Shown one piece after another: positions 1 through 9,603 of a DNA stretch of 64,000 nt. Under the pieces are notes generated by a model. That model was not told the DNA's origin. It did not search any database and was given only the letters and a program-made list of their open reading frames with translations. The translations under genes and the position numbers were made by a program. This DNA comes from Prevotella sp. E13-27. Lineage in GTDB: Bacteria; Bacteroidota; Bacteroidia; Bacteroidales; Bacteroidaceae. The stretch spans positions 248,001 to 312,000 of the forward strand of contig NZ_JALPSC010000001.1 of the NCBI RefSeq assembly GCF_023217965.1, given 5' to 3'. Every line of letters begins with the position of its first letter. The stretch's first letter is position 1.

Positions 1-1
1 A

Positions 2-112
2 AGAGTGGCAGGCAAGCATTACAACCCGCAATTACTGTTCGACCACAATACAAAACGCATTAAACACCACAAATTGACATTCAAAAAAGGCGGTGGAGTG
101 ACCACAAAGTAA
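2..112 (+). CDS. C-terminal end of an unidentified protein (partial)
   Basis: An open frame enters from the left edge and stops at a TAA at 110-112. The visible tail is about 36 residues, basic, and ends in a Gly-rich stretch followed by VTTK. It is followed at once by a terminator-like hairpin, which supports it being a real gene end. The family cannot be recognised from this much sequence. Confidence 0.45.
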   Translation, partial: RVAGKHYNPQLLFDHNTKRIKHHKLTFKKGGGVTTK

Positions 113-142
113 CTTTTTTACAATTTTATAAAAAATAAATAT

Positions 143-171
143 ACTGATATAGACCCTATATCAGTTTTTTT
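143..171 (+). terminator. Rho-independent terminator of the edge gene
   Basis: ACTGATATA (143-151) pairs with TATATCAGT (157-165) around a short loop and is followed by six T. It closes the partial gene at the left edge. Confidence 0.7.
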
Positions 172-174
172 AGT

Positions 175-183
175 TATTTTTGC
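175..183 (+). promoter_or_regulatory. -7 promoter element before the TonB-OmpA gene
   Basis: TATTTTTGC fits the Bacteroidota -7 consensus TAnnTTTG and lies about 37 nt before the ATG at 221, just after the upstream terminator. Confidence 0.6.
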
Positions 184-220
184 ACCCACTAAAAGTATAC
201 TTTCTAATTTATGTTTTTTT

Positions 221-3200
221 ATGCAGAAAAGAATTTTCTTTCTGGTTGCCATGTTGTTAACCTTTACGCTAACGACAATGGCACAAATTACTACTTCAAG
301 TATGGCAGGTAAAGTGACCATCGAGGGTACATCCGAGGAGGTCATTGGTGCCACGGTGCAGGCAGTACACGAGCCTTCAGGCACACGCTATGCCGCAGTA
401 ACTAACGCTTCCGGACGCTTCACCATCCAAGGTATGCGTACGGGTGGTCCTTACGAGGTGACCGTTACCTACATTGGCTTCCAGCCAAAGAAGTTCAAGA
501 ACGTCACGCTTCAACTCGGTGAAACCTACAACCTCAACGTATGGATGGCAGAGAACGCCACTGAACTGACAGAGGTTGTGGTAAGCGGACGCGCCACAAA
601 GTTCACGACAGAAAAAACTGGTGCATCAACTAACATCTCAAGCGCACAAATCACCGCTATTCCTATGGTGAACCGTTCACTGACCGACGTAACACGCCTC
701 TCTCCTTATGCAGGTGACGGTATGAGTCTGGCAGGTGCTAACGGTAAGATGACAAACTTCACTGTCGATGGTGCCAACTTCAACAACAACTTCGGCCTCA
801 GCGACAAGCTGCCCGGTGGTGGTAACCCTATCTCTCTCGATGCTATTGAGGAAATCCAGGTTGTTATCTCGCCATACGACGTGCGCCAGACAAACTTCAT
901 TGGTGGTGGCATCAACGCTATCACAAAGTCTGGTACTAACACATTCAAAGGTACAGCTTATGTTTATCACCGCAATGAGAACATGCGTGGTGACGCTGTA
1001 GAGCGTGAGCAGATACCCGGATCCCGCGAGAAAGACCAAAAGACAACATACGGATTCACTCTTGGTGGTCCAATCATAAAGAACAAGCTGTTCTTCTTCG
1101 CTAACTATGAAGAGTCAACCATTCCTACAGTGACCACACGCTGGCGTGGTTCTGAAGATGGAGTGGCCGATCCAGACAACTACATCTCACGTACAAAGCT
1201 TGCAGACTTAGAGAAGGTAAAGAATTATATGGCAAGTCAATACTGCTACAACACTGGTAGCTACACAAGTTTCCCTGCAGACGAGACCAACCGTAAGTTA
1301 CTTGCTCGTTTGGACTGGAACATCACTGACAAGCACCACTTGGCTTTGCGCTACAACTATACGAAAAACCGCATTTGGAACGGCCCCAACGCTTCATCTA
1401 TGGACGGCGGCACACGTCTGGCGAGCGCCCGTATCAGTAAGAACTCAATGTCGTTCTCAAATGTGCTCTACTCTATGGACAACCTGGTTCACTCGTTCTC
1501 TGCCGACCTCAATAGCCGTCTGACAGACAACCTCTCAAACCAGTTGCTGTTCACTTACTCTAAGCTTGACGATATACGCGATACTGACTCAAGCGAATTC
1601 CCATTCATCGATATTACGAAAGATGGTGACAACTATATGGCACTCGGATACGAGTTGTTCACATACAACAATGCAGTTCACAATACCATTTGGAACGTTA
1701 AAGATGATGTTACCTACTATAAGGGTCAGCACAAAATAATGGCTGGTGTGAACTATGAGCACCAGATGGCCGACAACCAGTATATGCGTAATGGCACAGG
1801 CTACTACCGCTATGAGTGGAACGACGACCCAGCAACTATGTTTAACGCAGTTCCTGAGATTGTCAATCTCACCTATGGATACAATGGCGAAACAGAGCCA
1901 GCAGCCCGCGTGCAGTTTAACAAGCTTGGTTTCTATGCACAGGACGAATGGAACATCTTTGATAACCTGAAGCTCACCTATGGTCTTCGCATTGACGGTC
2001 TGTTCTTTGACAACGGCGACCTGATGACCAATCAGGCTATTTACGACTTAGATTACGAAGGACGTCACATCGACACAGGCAAATGGCCATCCAAGAGCAT
2101 CTCACTGTCACCACGTTTAGGCTTCACGTGGGATGTCTTTGGCAACAAGATACTGAAGGTTCGCGGCGGTACAGGTCTCTTCCAGGGTCGTCTGCCACTC
2201 GTATTCTTCACCAACATGCCAACCAACGGTGGCATGGTGCAGTATCAGGCAAACCTCAATGCTAAGACAAAAGTATTCAAGGGCTATACAGGAGCAACGA
2301 CAACAGACGCCAAAGGTAACACTTATATAGACATGAGCCAGTTCGCAGGTGGTCCTATCGCAAACAAAGCTGATTTACAGGCTAAGCTGTTCAGCATGGG
2401 CTATCCACAAACCATCTCATCTGACCAGGGTACTATTCCTTCAGCCATCTGCGGTGTTGATCCCGACTTCAAGATGCCACAGGTATGGAAGTCTTCTATC
2501 GCACTGGACTATCAGCTTCCTGTTTCATTCCCATTCACAGCCACCGCAGAGTTTATTTTCAATAAGAACATCAACGATGTGTGCATTACCGATTGGAGTA
2601 TCCCCAACGTAGGCGGCTTTGCTCGCCTTAATGGTGCGGACGACCGTCCTATTTATCCCGACGGTTACCGCACAAACACCAAGGCATTCATGCTTGAGAA
2701 CACCAGCAAGGGCTATGGCTGGACTGCAAACCTGACTCTGACTGCACAGCCGTTTGAATGGATGAGCCTTATGGCAGCCTATACCCACACCGTGAAGAAG
2801 GAAATCACAGGTATGCCCGGTTCTAATGCTGAGAGTGCATTCACCGGTGTTCCTACATTTGAAGGTCCAAACAACATCAAATTGCACAACTCACAGTATG
2901 TTACTCCCGATCGTCTCGTAGCTTCTGCTACATTCCACGACAAGTGCGGCAACCATTATAGCCTCATCTATGAAGGATGGCGTGGAAGTGCCAACTACTC
3001 GTTCATGACCACAAACGACATGAATGGCGATGGATATCAATATGATGCTCTTTACATTCCAACAGACGCTGAGGTGACAAACAACCAGTTCCGCTTCGTA
3101 TCAGAGGACGACAAGACACGCTTCATGGACTTCCTGCACAACAACGACTACCTGAAGGATCATCAGGGCGAGTATGCTGAGGCTTACAGCTACTACTCTC

Positions 3201-4033
3201 CATGGGTACACCGCATTGACTTCAGCTACAAGCATGACTTCAAGGTTTGCATTGGCAAAACCACAAACACCCTTCAGCTCAGCTTTGACATGAAGAACGT
3301 GCTCAACTTCTTCAACTCTGAGTGGGGTGTTGCCAAGTATCTGAATCCCGACGTATTCTCTGATAATCCACGCGTGCTCGAATACAAAGGCTTAGATAAG
3401 GATGGCTATGCTACATTCGCTACTCCTGTCGGCATCGACGGCAATACAGAGATGTGGAAGCGCAGCCATAGCATTGGTCAGTGCTGGTATGCTTCAGTTG
3501 GTGTTAAATACATATTCGAAGGCAAGCGCAATGAAAGAGACTGCAATTGTGATAACGAGCCCAAAACAGTTATCGTAAAAGACAACTCTGAGATTGAGCG
3601 CCTCAATAGTGAGATTAACCGCTTACGTGCTAATCTTGAAGACCTTAACAATCGCAAGCCAGAGAAAGAGATTGTTGTCAACGAGAAAGTTGTTACTGTC
3701 ACAAATACAGCACCTTACCTTGTAAACTTTGAGATTGGAAGCAGCGAGATTGCAAACCGTGAGAAAGTAAACCTCGAATCTGTAGCTAATATGATTAAAT
3801 CGGCTCCAGACAAGAAGTTCTATGTATATGGTTATGCAGACAGCCAGACAGGTAGCGAGAAACGTAATATGAACATCTCTAAAGATCGTGCGAATGCAGT
3901 ACGCGATATTCTCGTTAATCAGTATGGAGTTTCGGCAAATCAGCTTGAATGCGTAGCTAAGGGTAGTGTAAATACACTCTATCTCAACGATCCTCAGCTG
4001 AGCCGTTCTGTTGTAATTACTGAGGTGAAATAA
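221..4033 (+). CDS. Oar-like TonB-dependent receptor with C-terminal OmpA domain
   Basis: An outer-membrane beta-barrel receptor of 1270 residues. Residues 1-21 are a Sec signal peptide ending in AMAQ-like sequence (TMAQ). Residues about 28-115 are a carboxypeptidase-regulatory-like beta domain, followed by a plug domain (SLTDVTRLSPYAGDG, NFTVDGANFNNNF) and a long barrel. Unusually the barrel is followed by a short coiled coil (about 1124-1142) and an OmpA-type peptidoglycan-binding domain (about 1165-1270), in which D1207 and R1223 sit where OmpA proteins contact diaminopimelate. Family knowledge says such proteins bring in large substrates with TonB energy; the substrate is unknown. No SusD-like lipoprotein follows; instead a BACON/OB lipoprotein starts 27 nt downstream, likely the same operon. 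The OmpA tail suggests the receptor is tethered to the cell wall (inference). Confidence 0.9.
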   Translation: MQKRIFFLVAMLLTFTLTTMAQITTSSMAGKVTIEGTSEEVIGATVQAVHEPSGTRYAAVTNASGRFTIQGMRTGGPYEVTVTYIGFQPKKFKNVTLQLGETYNLNVWMAENATELTEVVVSGRATKFTTEKTGASTNISSAQITAIPMVNRSLTDVTRLSPYAGDGMSLAGANGKMTNFTVDGANFNNNFGLSDKLPGGGNPISLDAIEEIQVVISPYDVRQTNFIGGGINAITKSGTNTFKGTAYVYHRNENMRGDAVEREQIPGSREKDQKTTYGFTLGGPIIKNKLFFFANYEESTIPTVTTRWRGSEDGVADPDNYISRTKLADLEKVKNYMASQYCYNTGSYTSFPADETNRKLLARLDWNITDKHHLALRYNYTKNRIWNGPNASSMDGGTRLASARISKNSMSFSNVLYSMDNLVHSFSADLNSRLTDNLSNQLLFTYSKLDDIRDTDSSEFPFIDITKDGDNYMALGYELFTYNNAVHNTIWNVKDDVTYYKGQHKIMAGVNYEHQMADNQYMRNGTGYYRYEWNDDPATMFNAVPEIVNLTYGYNGETEPAARVQFNKLGFYAQDEWNIFDNLKLTYGLRIDGLFFDNGDLMTNQAIYDLDYEGRHIDTGKWPSKSISLSPRLGFTWDVFGNKILKVRGGTGLFQGRLPLVFFTNMPTNGGMVQYQANLNAKTKVFKGYTGATTTDAKGNTYIDMSQFAGGPIANKADLQAKLFSMGYPQTISSDQGTIPSAICGVDPDFKMPQVWKSSIALDYQLPVSFPFTATAEFIFNKNINDVCITDWSIPNVGGFARLNGADDRPIYPDGYRTNTKAFMLENTSKGYGWTANLTLTAQPFEWMSLMAAYTHTVKKEITGMPGSNAESAFTGVPTFEGPNNIKLHNSQYVTPDRLVASATFHDKCGNHYSLIYEGWRGSANYSFMTTNDMNGDGYQYDALYIPTDAEVTNNQFRFVSEDDKTRFMDFLHNNDYLKDHQGEYAEAYSYYSPWVHRIDFSYKHDFKVCIGKTTNTLQLSFDMKNVLNFFNSEWGVAKYLNPDVFSDNPRVLEYKGLDKDGYATFATPVGIDGNTEMWKRSHSIGQCWYASVGVKYIFEGKRNERDCNCDNEPKTVIVKDNSEIERLNSEINRLRANLEDLNNRKPEKEIVVNEKVVTVTNTAPYLVNFEIGSSEIANREKVNLESVANMIKSAPDKKFYVYGYADSQTGSEKRNMNISKDRANAVRDILVNQYGVSANQLECVAKGSVNTLYLNDPQLSRSVVITEVK

Positions 4034-4060
4034 GCTAAACTTAATAATAAAACAACGATT

Positions 4061-5809
4061 ATGAAACTAAAATATATTATTCCATGCCTCTTCGCAGCCA
4101 TCTGTTCTTTCGTCAGCTGCGAGGAAGATGACGAGAAGACCTATCTCGACGGTCTGCGCGTGTCACAATCGACAGTTGCTATCGATATCAATGGTGGCAG
4201 CGCCTCACTGACAATTACCGCAACTGGCGAATGGGAATTTGAGAACCAGAAGTGGATTTCAAAGGAAAAGGATGCCAGTGGCAAGAGCTATAATGACACA
4301 ATAAACGCCCCTGCGCCAAAATGGCTCACAATAAATCCGACCAAAGGTGGTGCTGGCGAAACTGTTGTAACTCTGACAGCCGATGCAGCTCTTGACGGCC
4401 GTACCATTACCCTACTCATCAATAGCGGCAACCAGACACAGATCATTAACATCGTTCAAGGTGAGTCCACAGTAACCGTCGCCACTTGTAAAGAAGTCAT
4501 TGATGGACCAGAGAGCAAAACTTACCGCGTAAAAGGTACTGTATCATCAATTAAGGAAAGCGCCACCTACGGCAACTGGTACTTAAAGGACGAGACAGGT
4601 GAAATCTACATCTACGGAACTGTCGATGAAACAGGCAAGACAAAGCAGGGTGCCCTACTCAAATATGGCATTGAGGAAGGTGATGTAGTAACCATAGAAG
4701 GTCCAAAGACCGTTTATAAAGGCACTGTAGAATTGGTTGACGTCAAGGTGATAGAGATTGAGAAGTCACTTGTCAAGGTGGACACTCTCGTCCTTTTTGA
4801 TAACAATGGTGACACTATCAAGACCACACAGTTGCCAAAAGAAGGCGGAAAGGCTGTAGCTACCGTCACATGCAAGGGCAATGGACTTGGTGTGGAGATT
4901 CCTGCCGAAGCTTCCTCATGGCTCTCTATAGCTAAGACCACTCCCAATACGATTATCTTCAACGTGGCTGCCAACAGCGGCGAGAGCCGTAAGGCAGAAG
5001 TTGCATTCTCTACTACCGATGGTGAGAAGAACTATAGCGTGAACATAACCATAGAACAGGAGGCCTTCATTCTTCCTCACGGAGAAAATCCTGACGATCC
5101 ATTCACCATAGAGGAGGCAATCGCCAAGTGCCAAGAGATTGGTTCCACAGCCTCTGAAAAGACATACTATGCAAAAGGCATCATTGCTAAGATAAACAGC
5201 ATAGATACTGGTAGCTATGGCAATGCAGAATTCGAAATCTCTGCCGATGGTAGCGAGACTAACGTACTCAAAGCATACCGCTGTTACAACCTGAACAACG
5301 AGAAGTTCACGGCTGCAGACCAGATTGGTATTGGTGACGAAGTTGTCATCTGTGGCAAGTTGAAGAACCATAACGGCGAGACACCAGAATTTGACGCAAA
5401 GTGCTACATTTATTCTCGTAAGAGCTTTGCCGAGCTTAATGCTCCTGGCTCACAGAAGAATCCATTCACTGTAGCCCAAGCTCTCGAAGAGGCTGGAAAA
5501 CTCGAGTCTGGCGCAAAATCAGAAGAAGCATACTATGTAAAAGGTAAGATTTCACAGGTTATATACACCTTCAGTGCACAGTACGGCACGGCACGATTCA
5601 ACATCTCTGCTGATGGAGCTACTGAAGGCGACCAGTTCCTTATCTACGGTACCTACTATCTGGGCAACAGACCTTGGGTAGAAGGCGACACACAGGTTGC
5701 TGTAGGAGATGAAGTCATTGTCTGTGGAAAGTTCACCAACTACAACGGTACACTTGAGACTGTCAACAAGGAAAACTATATTTATTCCCTGAATGGCAAG
5801 ACAGAGTAA
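4061..5809 (+). CDS. Surface/periplasmic lipoprotein with BACON and OB-fold-like repeats
   Basis: 582 residues. The N-terminus is a lipoprotein signal with the acylated Cys at about residue 20 (SFVSCEEDDE); the acidic residues after Cys resemble a Bacteroidota surface-export signal. Two BACON-type beta domains are visible (about 31-145, with WLTINPTKGGAGE, and about 255-345, with SWLSIAKT). Between and after them are three copies of an OB-fold-like unit that begins YRVKGT or YYAKG/YYVKG and ends in a GDVVTIEG or GDEVIVCGK strand. BACON domains are known from glycan-processing lipoproteins and often act as spacers. It follows the TonB-OmpA receptor by 27 nt, so it may be its partner. No catalytic motif is seen; function unknown. 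Confidence 0.8.
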   Translation: MKLKYIIPCLFAAICSFVSCEEDDEKTYLDGLRVSQSTVAIDINGGSASLTITATGEWEFENQKWISKEKDASGKSYNDTINAPAPKWLTINPTKGGAGETVVTLTADAALDGRTITLLINSGNQTQIINIVQGESTVTVATCKEVIDGPESKTYRVKGTVSSIKESATYGNWYLKDETGEIYIYGTVDETGKTKQGALLKYGIEEGDVVTIEGPKTVYKGTVELVDVKVIEIEKSLVKVDTLVLFDNNGDTIKTTQLPKEGGKAVATVTCKGNGLGVEIPAEASSWLSIAKTTPNTIIFNVAANSGESRKAEVAFSTTDGEKNYSVNITIEQEAFILPHGENPDDPFTIEEAIAKCQEIGSTASEKTYYAKGIIAKINSIDTGSYGNAEFEISADGSETNVLKAYRCYNLNNEKFTAADQIGIGDEVVICGKLKNHNGETPEFDAKCYIYSRKSFAELNAPGSQKNPFTVAQALEEAGKLESGAKSEEAYYVKGKISQVIYTFSAQYGTARFNISADGATEGDQFLIYGTYYLGNRPWVEGDTQVAVGDEVIVCGKFTNYNGTLETVNKENYIYSLNGKTE

Positions 5810-5833
5810 CGTTTAAGTAAATAACTTCTCAAT

Positions 5834-5875
5834 AAGAGGATATGCTTCACATTTTGAAACATATCCTCTTTTTCA
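5834..5875 (+). terminator. Rho-independent terminator
   Basis: AAGAGGATATG (5834-5844) pairs perfectly with CATATCCTCTT (5860-5870), followed by a T run. It ends the receptor/lipoprotein unit. Confidence 0.8.
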
Positions 5876-5952
5876 TTCTAACAAATATCAAGCAAACGAT
5901 GGGTAACGAGGCAAAAGTTGATGCAACATTTGGAGCGAATGAAGAAAATAAT

Positions 5953-5961
5953 TAATTTTGC
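5953..5961 (+). promoter_or_regulatory. -7 promoter element before the second OB/BACON protein
   Basis: TAATTTTGC, 20 nt before the ATG at 5981, indicates this gene has its own promoter despite being a relative of the gene before it. Confidence 0.5.
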
Positions 5962-5980
5962 AACTAGAAAATAGAGCATT

Positions 5981-7321
5981 ATGAATAGAAAACATATCAT
6001 TTCAGGAGTTATCGCTATAATAGTGATTATTGCCGGCTACTTTTGCTTCAACTTTTTCTCGGAGACAGAGGAACTGCCAATAGTAGATTCTATCGTTGAA
6101 GAAGACTCGTTACTTATAGACTCAACACGCATATCATCAAGTGCCACCACCGCTGCTGAGCTGTCAACCTGTGCTGAAGCCATAGCCGGTCCAGAGCGAC
6201 AGGTATATCGACTGAAGGGCATCGTCACAAAAATTGTTAATCACAGCTACGGCAACTGGTATCTGAAAGATGAAACAGGTGAGGTGTATGTTTATGGCAC
6301 GCTTGACGCTGCCGGCAACACGAAGAAGTTCCTGAGCCTCGGTATAGAACTCGGTGACGTGGTCACTATAGAAGGACCGAAGATAAACTACGACGGAATA
6401 ATAGAAATTGTCAACGTCACAGTAGTAGATATAGAGAAGTCACCTGTAAGAGTTGATTCACTCAACACAAAAGAGCCAATAGGACTTAAAGGAGGCGATG
6501 TGACAGCTATTATAACGAACAAAGGCGGTGACTACACGATAGACATTGAAAAAGAAGCCCGCAGTTGGCTGTCGGTAAAGCAGAAGACTAACGACAAAGT
6601 AGTCTTCCATGCGACTGCCAATAGTGGTGGTGGACGCTCTGCCGTTATTAAGTTCAAGAGCAACGACTCCTCAAAGAAATGCACATCGCAGACCATCATC
6701 ACCCAGAACGGTGCCATTGCTAAAGCCACCGTTGCAGAGTTCCTGAAAGCCCCTGTAGGAGAAGCTCAATATCGTGTCAGCGGCATTATAACAAAGATTG
6801 TAAAGCCCGAATATGGCAATGTCATCCTGCGCGACTTCTCTGGCGAGACATTCGTCTATGGCATAGGAGCCAAAGGTGACTTTGAGAAGAAAAAGCTTAA
6901 GGTAGGCGACGTGGTAACACTCATAGGTAAACGCGCAGAACATGCTGGGAAGCCCCAGATGAACAAAGCACACCTTGAGGAATCGATATCTGTGAAAGAA
7001 ATGACACTTGACCAGTTCCTTACCCAAAAGGACTCAAAGGACGTTTACTATAAGCTTACTGCCATAGTCGATGACATTGAGCGAGAAGACTTTGGCAACC
7101 TTTTTCTCCGCAGCGGTAATACCCGTATATATGTCTATGGCTGCTATCCTGGCTGGGGAGCTAATGGCGATGCCCGCAAGAAATGTATTGCCATTAACGG
7201 AATAAGAATTGGCGACCGTCTCACAGTCATTGGCACGAAGTCAACGCATAACGGCTCTGCACAGCTCTCAAAAGGCATTTATGTAGATCACGAAAAAGTA
7301 AACGCCACTCCAACTGAATAG
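5981..7321 (+). CDS. Membrane-anchored OB-fold-like/BACON repeat protein
   Basis: 446 residues. Residues 6-26 form one hydrophobic segment without a lipobox (AGYFCFNFF), so it is an uncleaved anchor or a plain signal. The rest is clearly related to the preceding lipoprotein: a first OB-like unit (CAEAIAGPE, YRLKGIVTKI, GNWYLKDETGEVYVYG), a BACON-like domain (SWLSVKQK, HATANSGGGR), then two more OB-like units (AQYRVSGIITKI; VYYKLTAIVDDI). The pair probably arose by duplication, with the lipid anchor exchanged for a membrane anchor. Function is unknown; the OB-like units resemble those found in Bacteroidota envelope proteins, not nucleic-acid enzymes. Confidence 0.75.
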   Translation: MNRKHIISGVIAIIVIIAGYFCFNFFSETEELPIVDSIVEEDSLLIDSTRISSSATTAAELSTCAEAIAGPERQVYRLKGIVTKIVNHSYGNWYLKDETGEVYVYGTLDAAGNTKKFLSLGIELGDVVTIEGPKINYDGIIEIVNVTVVDIEKSPVRVDSLNTKEPIGLKGGDVTAIITNKGGDYTIDIEKEARSWLSVKQKTNDKVVFHATANSGGGRSAVIKFKSNDSSKKCTSQTIITQNGAIAKATVAEFLKAPVGEAQYRVSGIITKIVKPEYGNVILRDFSGETFVYGIGAKGDFEKKKLKVGDVVTLIGKRAEHAGKPQMNKAHLEESISVKEMTLDQFLTQKDSKDVYYKLTAIVDDIEREDFGNLFLRSGNTRIYVYGCYPGWGANGDARKKCIAINGIRIGDRLTVIGTKSTHNGSAQLSKGIYVDHEKVNATPTE

Positions 7322-7328
7322 TTTGTTT

Positions 7329-8114
7329 TTACTTAAACAGTTTCCTTACCACGAACCAACCGTGCATTATTACGGTTGAAACATAGCCGTAATGACGACA
7401 CATTACTTGGAAACGCTCACGGAGCGAATCACGGTGATGAAGTGTTGTGGCACCTTCCTCAGTATAGTTGGCCACCACCATATTTATATTATATATGGGA
7501 AGACCGGCGCGCTCACCTTCCTGCATAACACGTATACACCAGTCAACATCGGCAGAATAGCGATAGCGAAGATCATAAGGAAGATTCTTCGCAATGTCAG
7601 TTCGCGCATAGAAAGCCTGATGGCACACAAGCATGCCATGACGGAACGAGCGCCACGACAACTGTACTGGTGGCTGCAAACGCCGAGGATGCAGGAAACG
7701 TCCCTCACCATCTACAATATCAGTATTACCATAGAGCACAGCAGGCAACTCGGCACTTGGCAACTCATTAAGACGGCAGCGACGGGCTATCTGTTCAAGT
7801 GTATCGGCAGACGGAAAGAAGTCACCAGCATTCATGAACACCACATAGTCGCCCATGGCCTGCGTGAGTCCTTTATTCATTGCGTCATAGATACCCTTAT
7901 CGGGCTCTGACCGTATAATAACCTTATGTCCACAGCCACTATCATCGCTTTTCTGCTTATAGTCCTCAGCAATCTGAATAGTGCCATCGGTAGAAGCGCC
8001 ATCAACGATGAGATGCTCTACATCTTCATAGGTCTGGCTGAGCACGCTGTCAAGGGTACGCCCAACGACTGCTGAAGCGTTATATGTTATTGTTATTATG
8101 GTGAAACGTATCAT
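7329..8114 (-). CDS. Family 2 glycosyltransferase
   Basis: 261 residues, GT-A fold. The start MIRFTIITITYNA, the LIVDGASTDGT and SEPDKGIYDAMNKGL motifs and VFMNAGDFF (metal-binding region) identify a GT2 enzyme of the type that adds sugars to surface polysaccharides or lipid-linked glycans; SADVDWCIRV is the acceptor/catalytic region. It lies 15 nt downstream of a GT4 enzyme on the same strand, so the two probably form one operon. The donor and acceptor sugars cannot be read from sequence. Length is normal for the family. Confidence 0.9.
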   Translation of the reverse strand: MIRFTIITITYNASAVVGRTLDSVLSQTYEDVEHLIVDGASTDGTIQIAEDYKQKSDDSGCGHKVIIRSEPDKGIYDAMNKGLTQAMGDYVVFMNAGDFFPSADTLEQIARRCRLNELPSAELPAVLYGNTDIVDGEGRFLHPRRLQPPVQLSWRSFRHGMLVCHQAFYARTDIAKNLPYDLRYRYSADVDWCIRVMQEGERAGLPIYNINMVVANYTEEGATTLHHRDSLRERFQVMCRHYGYVSTVIMHGWFVVRKLFK

Positions 8115-8129
8115 TGTTTTCTTGAGGAA

Positions 8130-9392
8130 CTATGACTCCTCTCCATTGTGAATAATTGAGTTGTAGAGTTGCACATATTTATTGGCGATGACGCTCTCGG
8201 AATAACGGCGACTGACGCTGCGTCTCAACTGTATGGCAGGAATATTTGCCTTCAGTCCCCACGCTATACCATCGGCCAGGCTGTCAGAGGACAAGCGCTC
8301 AGCCAGATAGCCGTTAGAGAGATGGTCTATGATGTCTGTCTGGCCACTACCAGTGAAGGACACAGGCAGAGAACCGCAAGCCATCGCCTCAATAAGAGTC
8401 TGTCCAAAGGTCTCATAAAGGGAAGATGAGACTGTTACATTAGAAGCGGAATAAACCAGCGACTGCTGATCTTCGTCATCTATATACCCCATATATTTAT
8501 AAGGTATAGGAATCTCGTTAAGTATCTCCAGCTGACGCAGTCCGCCAAAGAGCAGCAGACACATATCGCTGGCTTCAAATTTCCCATCGGCTATAAGCTT
8601 CTTCAAAGCCTCTATCAAGTAGGAGAAGCCCTTGATAGAATCGTCAATACGAGCAGCACCAAAAGATATGACGTAGGGCTGGGTGATGTCAAGCGTGGTG
8701 CGGGCATCAATCCTATCTACCATTTTGAACTGAGACAGAGAGATAGAATTAGGGATGACAGAGATGGGGAAGCTACCAATTAGGCTGCTTTGTCGCGAGC
8801 GACTTGCCAGCCATTCGCTGACAGCAACGAAATGAAGATTATTCGCATTGGCCAGCATCTTTTGCTTACGGAGGAATACACGATGTGACAAGTCGTTAGC
8901 TGAAGGGGAGTGCAAGAACTGGCAACTACCGCACTCATCAGAGAAGCGCTCACACTCATACGAGTGATGACAGATAGCAGTGGCTTCCCACATGTCATGC
9001 ATGGTCCACACAACGGGTTTCCCGCTGGCGAGAATTTTCTGAATAGTTTTTATTGAGATAAAGCCCTGGTTGATCCAATGAAGATGAATAACGTCGGCTT
9101 CCTTAAACTCTTGCGTCTTAGTGATATCCACTCCCGTGTTGGCAATAGACACTTTCCATAGATTATCCTTGCTGAACCGATTATTCATCCAGATGACGAA
9201 ACGCTCCCACACAAAATTCCATTTGTTACACAGAGCGCTTCCTGCAGATGACACGCAGAGCGAAGAAGACTGCTTGTCACGGACAAGCATCTTTGCCTTT
9301 ACACCATTATTAATAAGAGCCTCCATCAGGCGATTGGCAGCCACCGCTGCCCCACCCGTGCGCTCGCTCGTATTTACTATCAATACTTTCAT
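8130..9392 (-). CDS. Family 4 (GT-B) glycosyltransferase
   Basis: 420 residues. The N-terminal Rossmann strand and glycine turn (MKVLIVNTSERTGGAAVAAN) and the C-terminal donor-binding region (SSLYETFGQTLIEAMACG, with the EX7E-like pattern) mark a GT4-type enzyme. IHLHWINQGFI and VWTMHDMWEA are typical of the acceptor domain. It is the first gene of a two-gene unit with the GT2 gene. The conserved first beta strand fixes the start at the ATG at 9392, yet the -7 promoter element ends only 4 nt before it, so the mRNA is probably leaderless. Confidence 0.9.
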   Translation of the reverse strand: MKVLIVNTSERTGGAAVAANRLMEALINNGVKAKMLVRDKQSSSLCVSSAGSALCNKWNFVWERFVIWMNNRFSKDNLWKVSIANTGVDITKTQEFKEADVIHLHWINQGFISIKTIQKILASGKPVVWTMHDMWEATAICHHSYECERFSDECGSCQFLHSPSANDLSHRVFLRKQKMLANANNLHFVAVSEWLASRSRQSSLIGSFPISVIPNSISLSQFKMVDRIDARTTLDITQPYVISFGAARIDDSIKGFSYLIEALKKLIADGKFEASDMCLLLFGGLRQLEILNEIPIPYKYMGYIDDEDQQSLVYSASNVTVSSSLYETFGQTLIEAMACGSLPVSFTGSGQTDIIDHLSNGYLAERLSSDSLADGIAWGLKANIPAIQLRRSVSRRYSESVIANKYVQLYNSIIHNGEES

Positions 9393-9396
9393 ACCA

Positions 9397-9404
9397 CAAA
9401 GGTA
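9397..9404 (-). promoter_or_regulatory. -7 promoter element touching the GT4 start codon
   Basis: TACCTTTG on the minus strand with four bases (TGGT) before the ATG. With Bacteroidota spacing the transcript would start at or within the start codon. Confidence 0.55.
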
Positions 9405-9589
9405 CTACTAAGTAAGCAAAAAGCAAAATTATTTGTTGTTTTTTTGTCTTCTGTCTATTTTTTCCTATTAATTATTCTGCAGTAGAAATTGTGTATTGTT
9501 TTCGCGCACAACACTTGATTTAAATCAATAATAGTGAGTTTTTTACACCAAAAACTTAATAAAGTATTGCGGGAATGAAATTTTCGTCG

Positions 9590-9598
9590 TACCTTTGC
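9590..9598 (+). promoter_or_regulatory. Promoter of an intergenic RNA
   Basis: TACCTTTGC at 9590-9598 with a TTG at 9567-9569 at the right spacing for a -33 element. No long ORF follows, so it should drive the RNA at about 9604-9893. Confidence 0.65.
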
Positions 9599-9603
9599 AT
9601 CGT

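Noticed and set aside
5899..5955. 17-codon ORF before the second BACON-OB gene
   Set aside because: No RBS, overlaps the promoter of the next gene.
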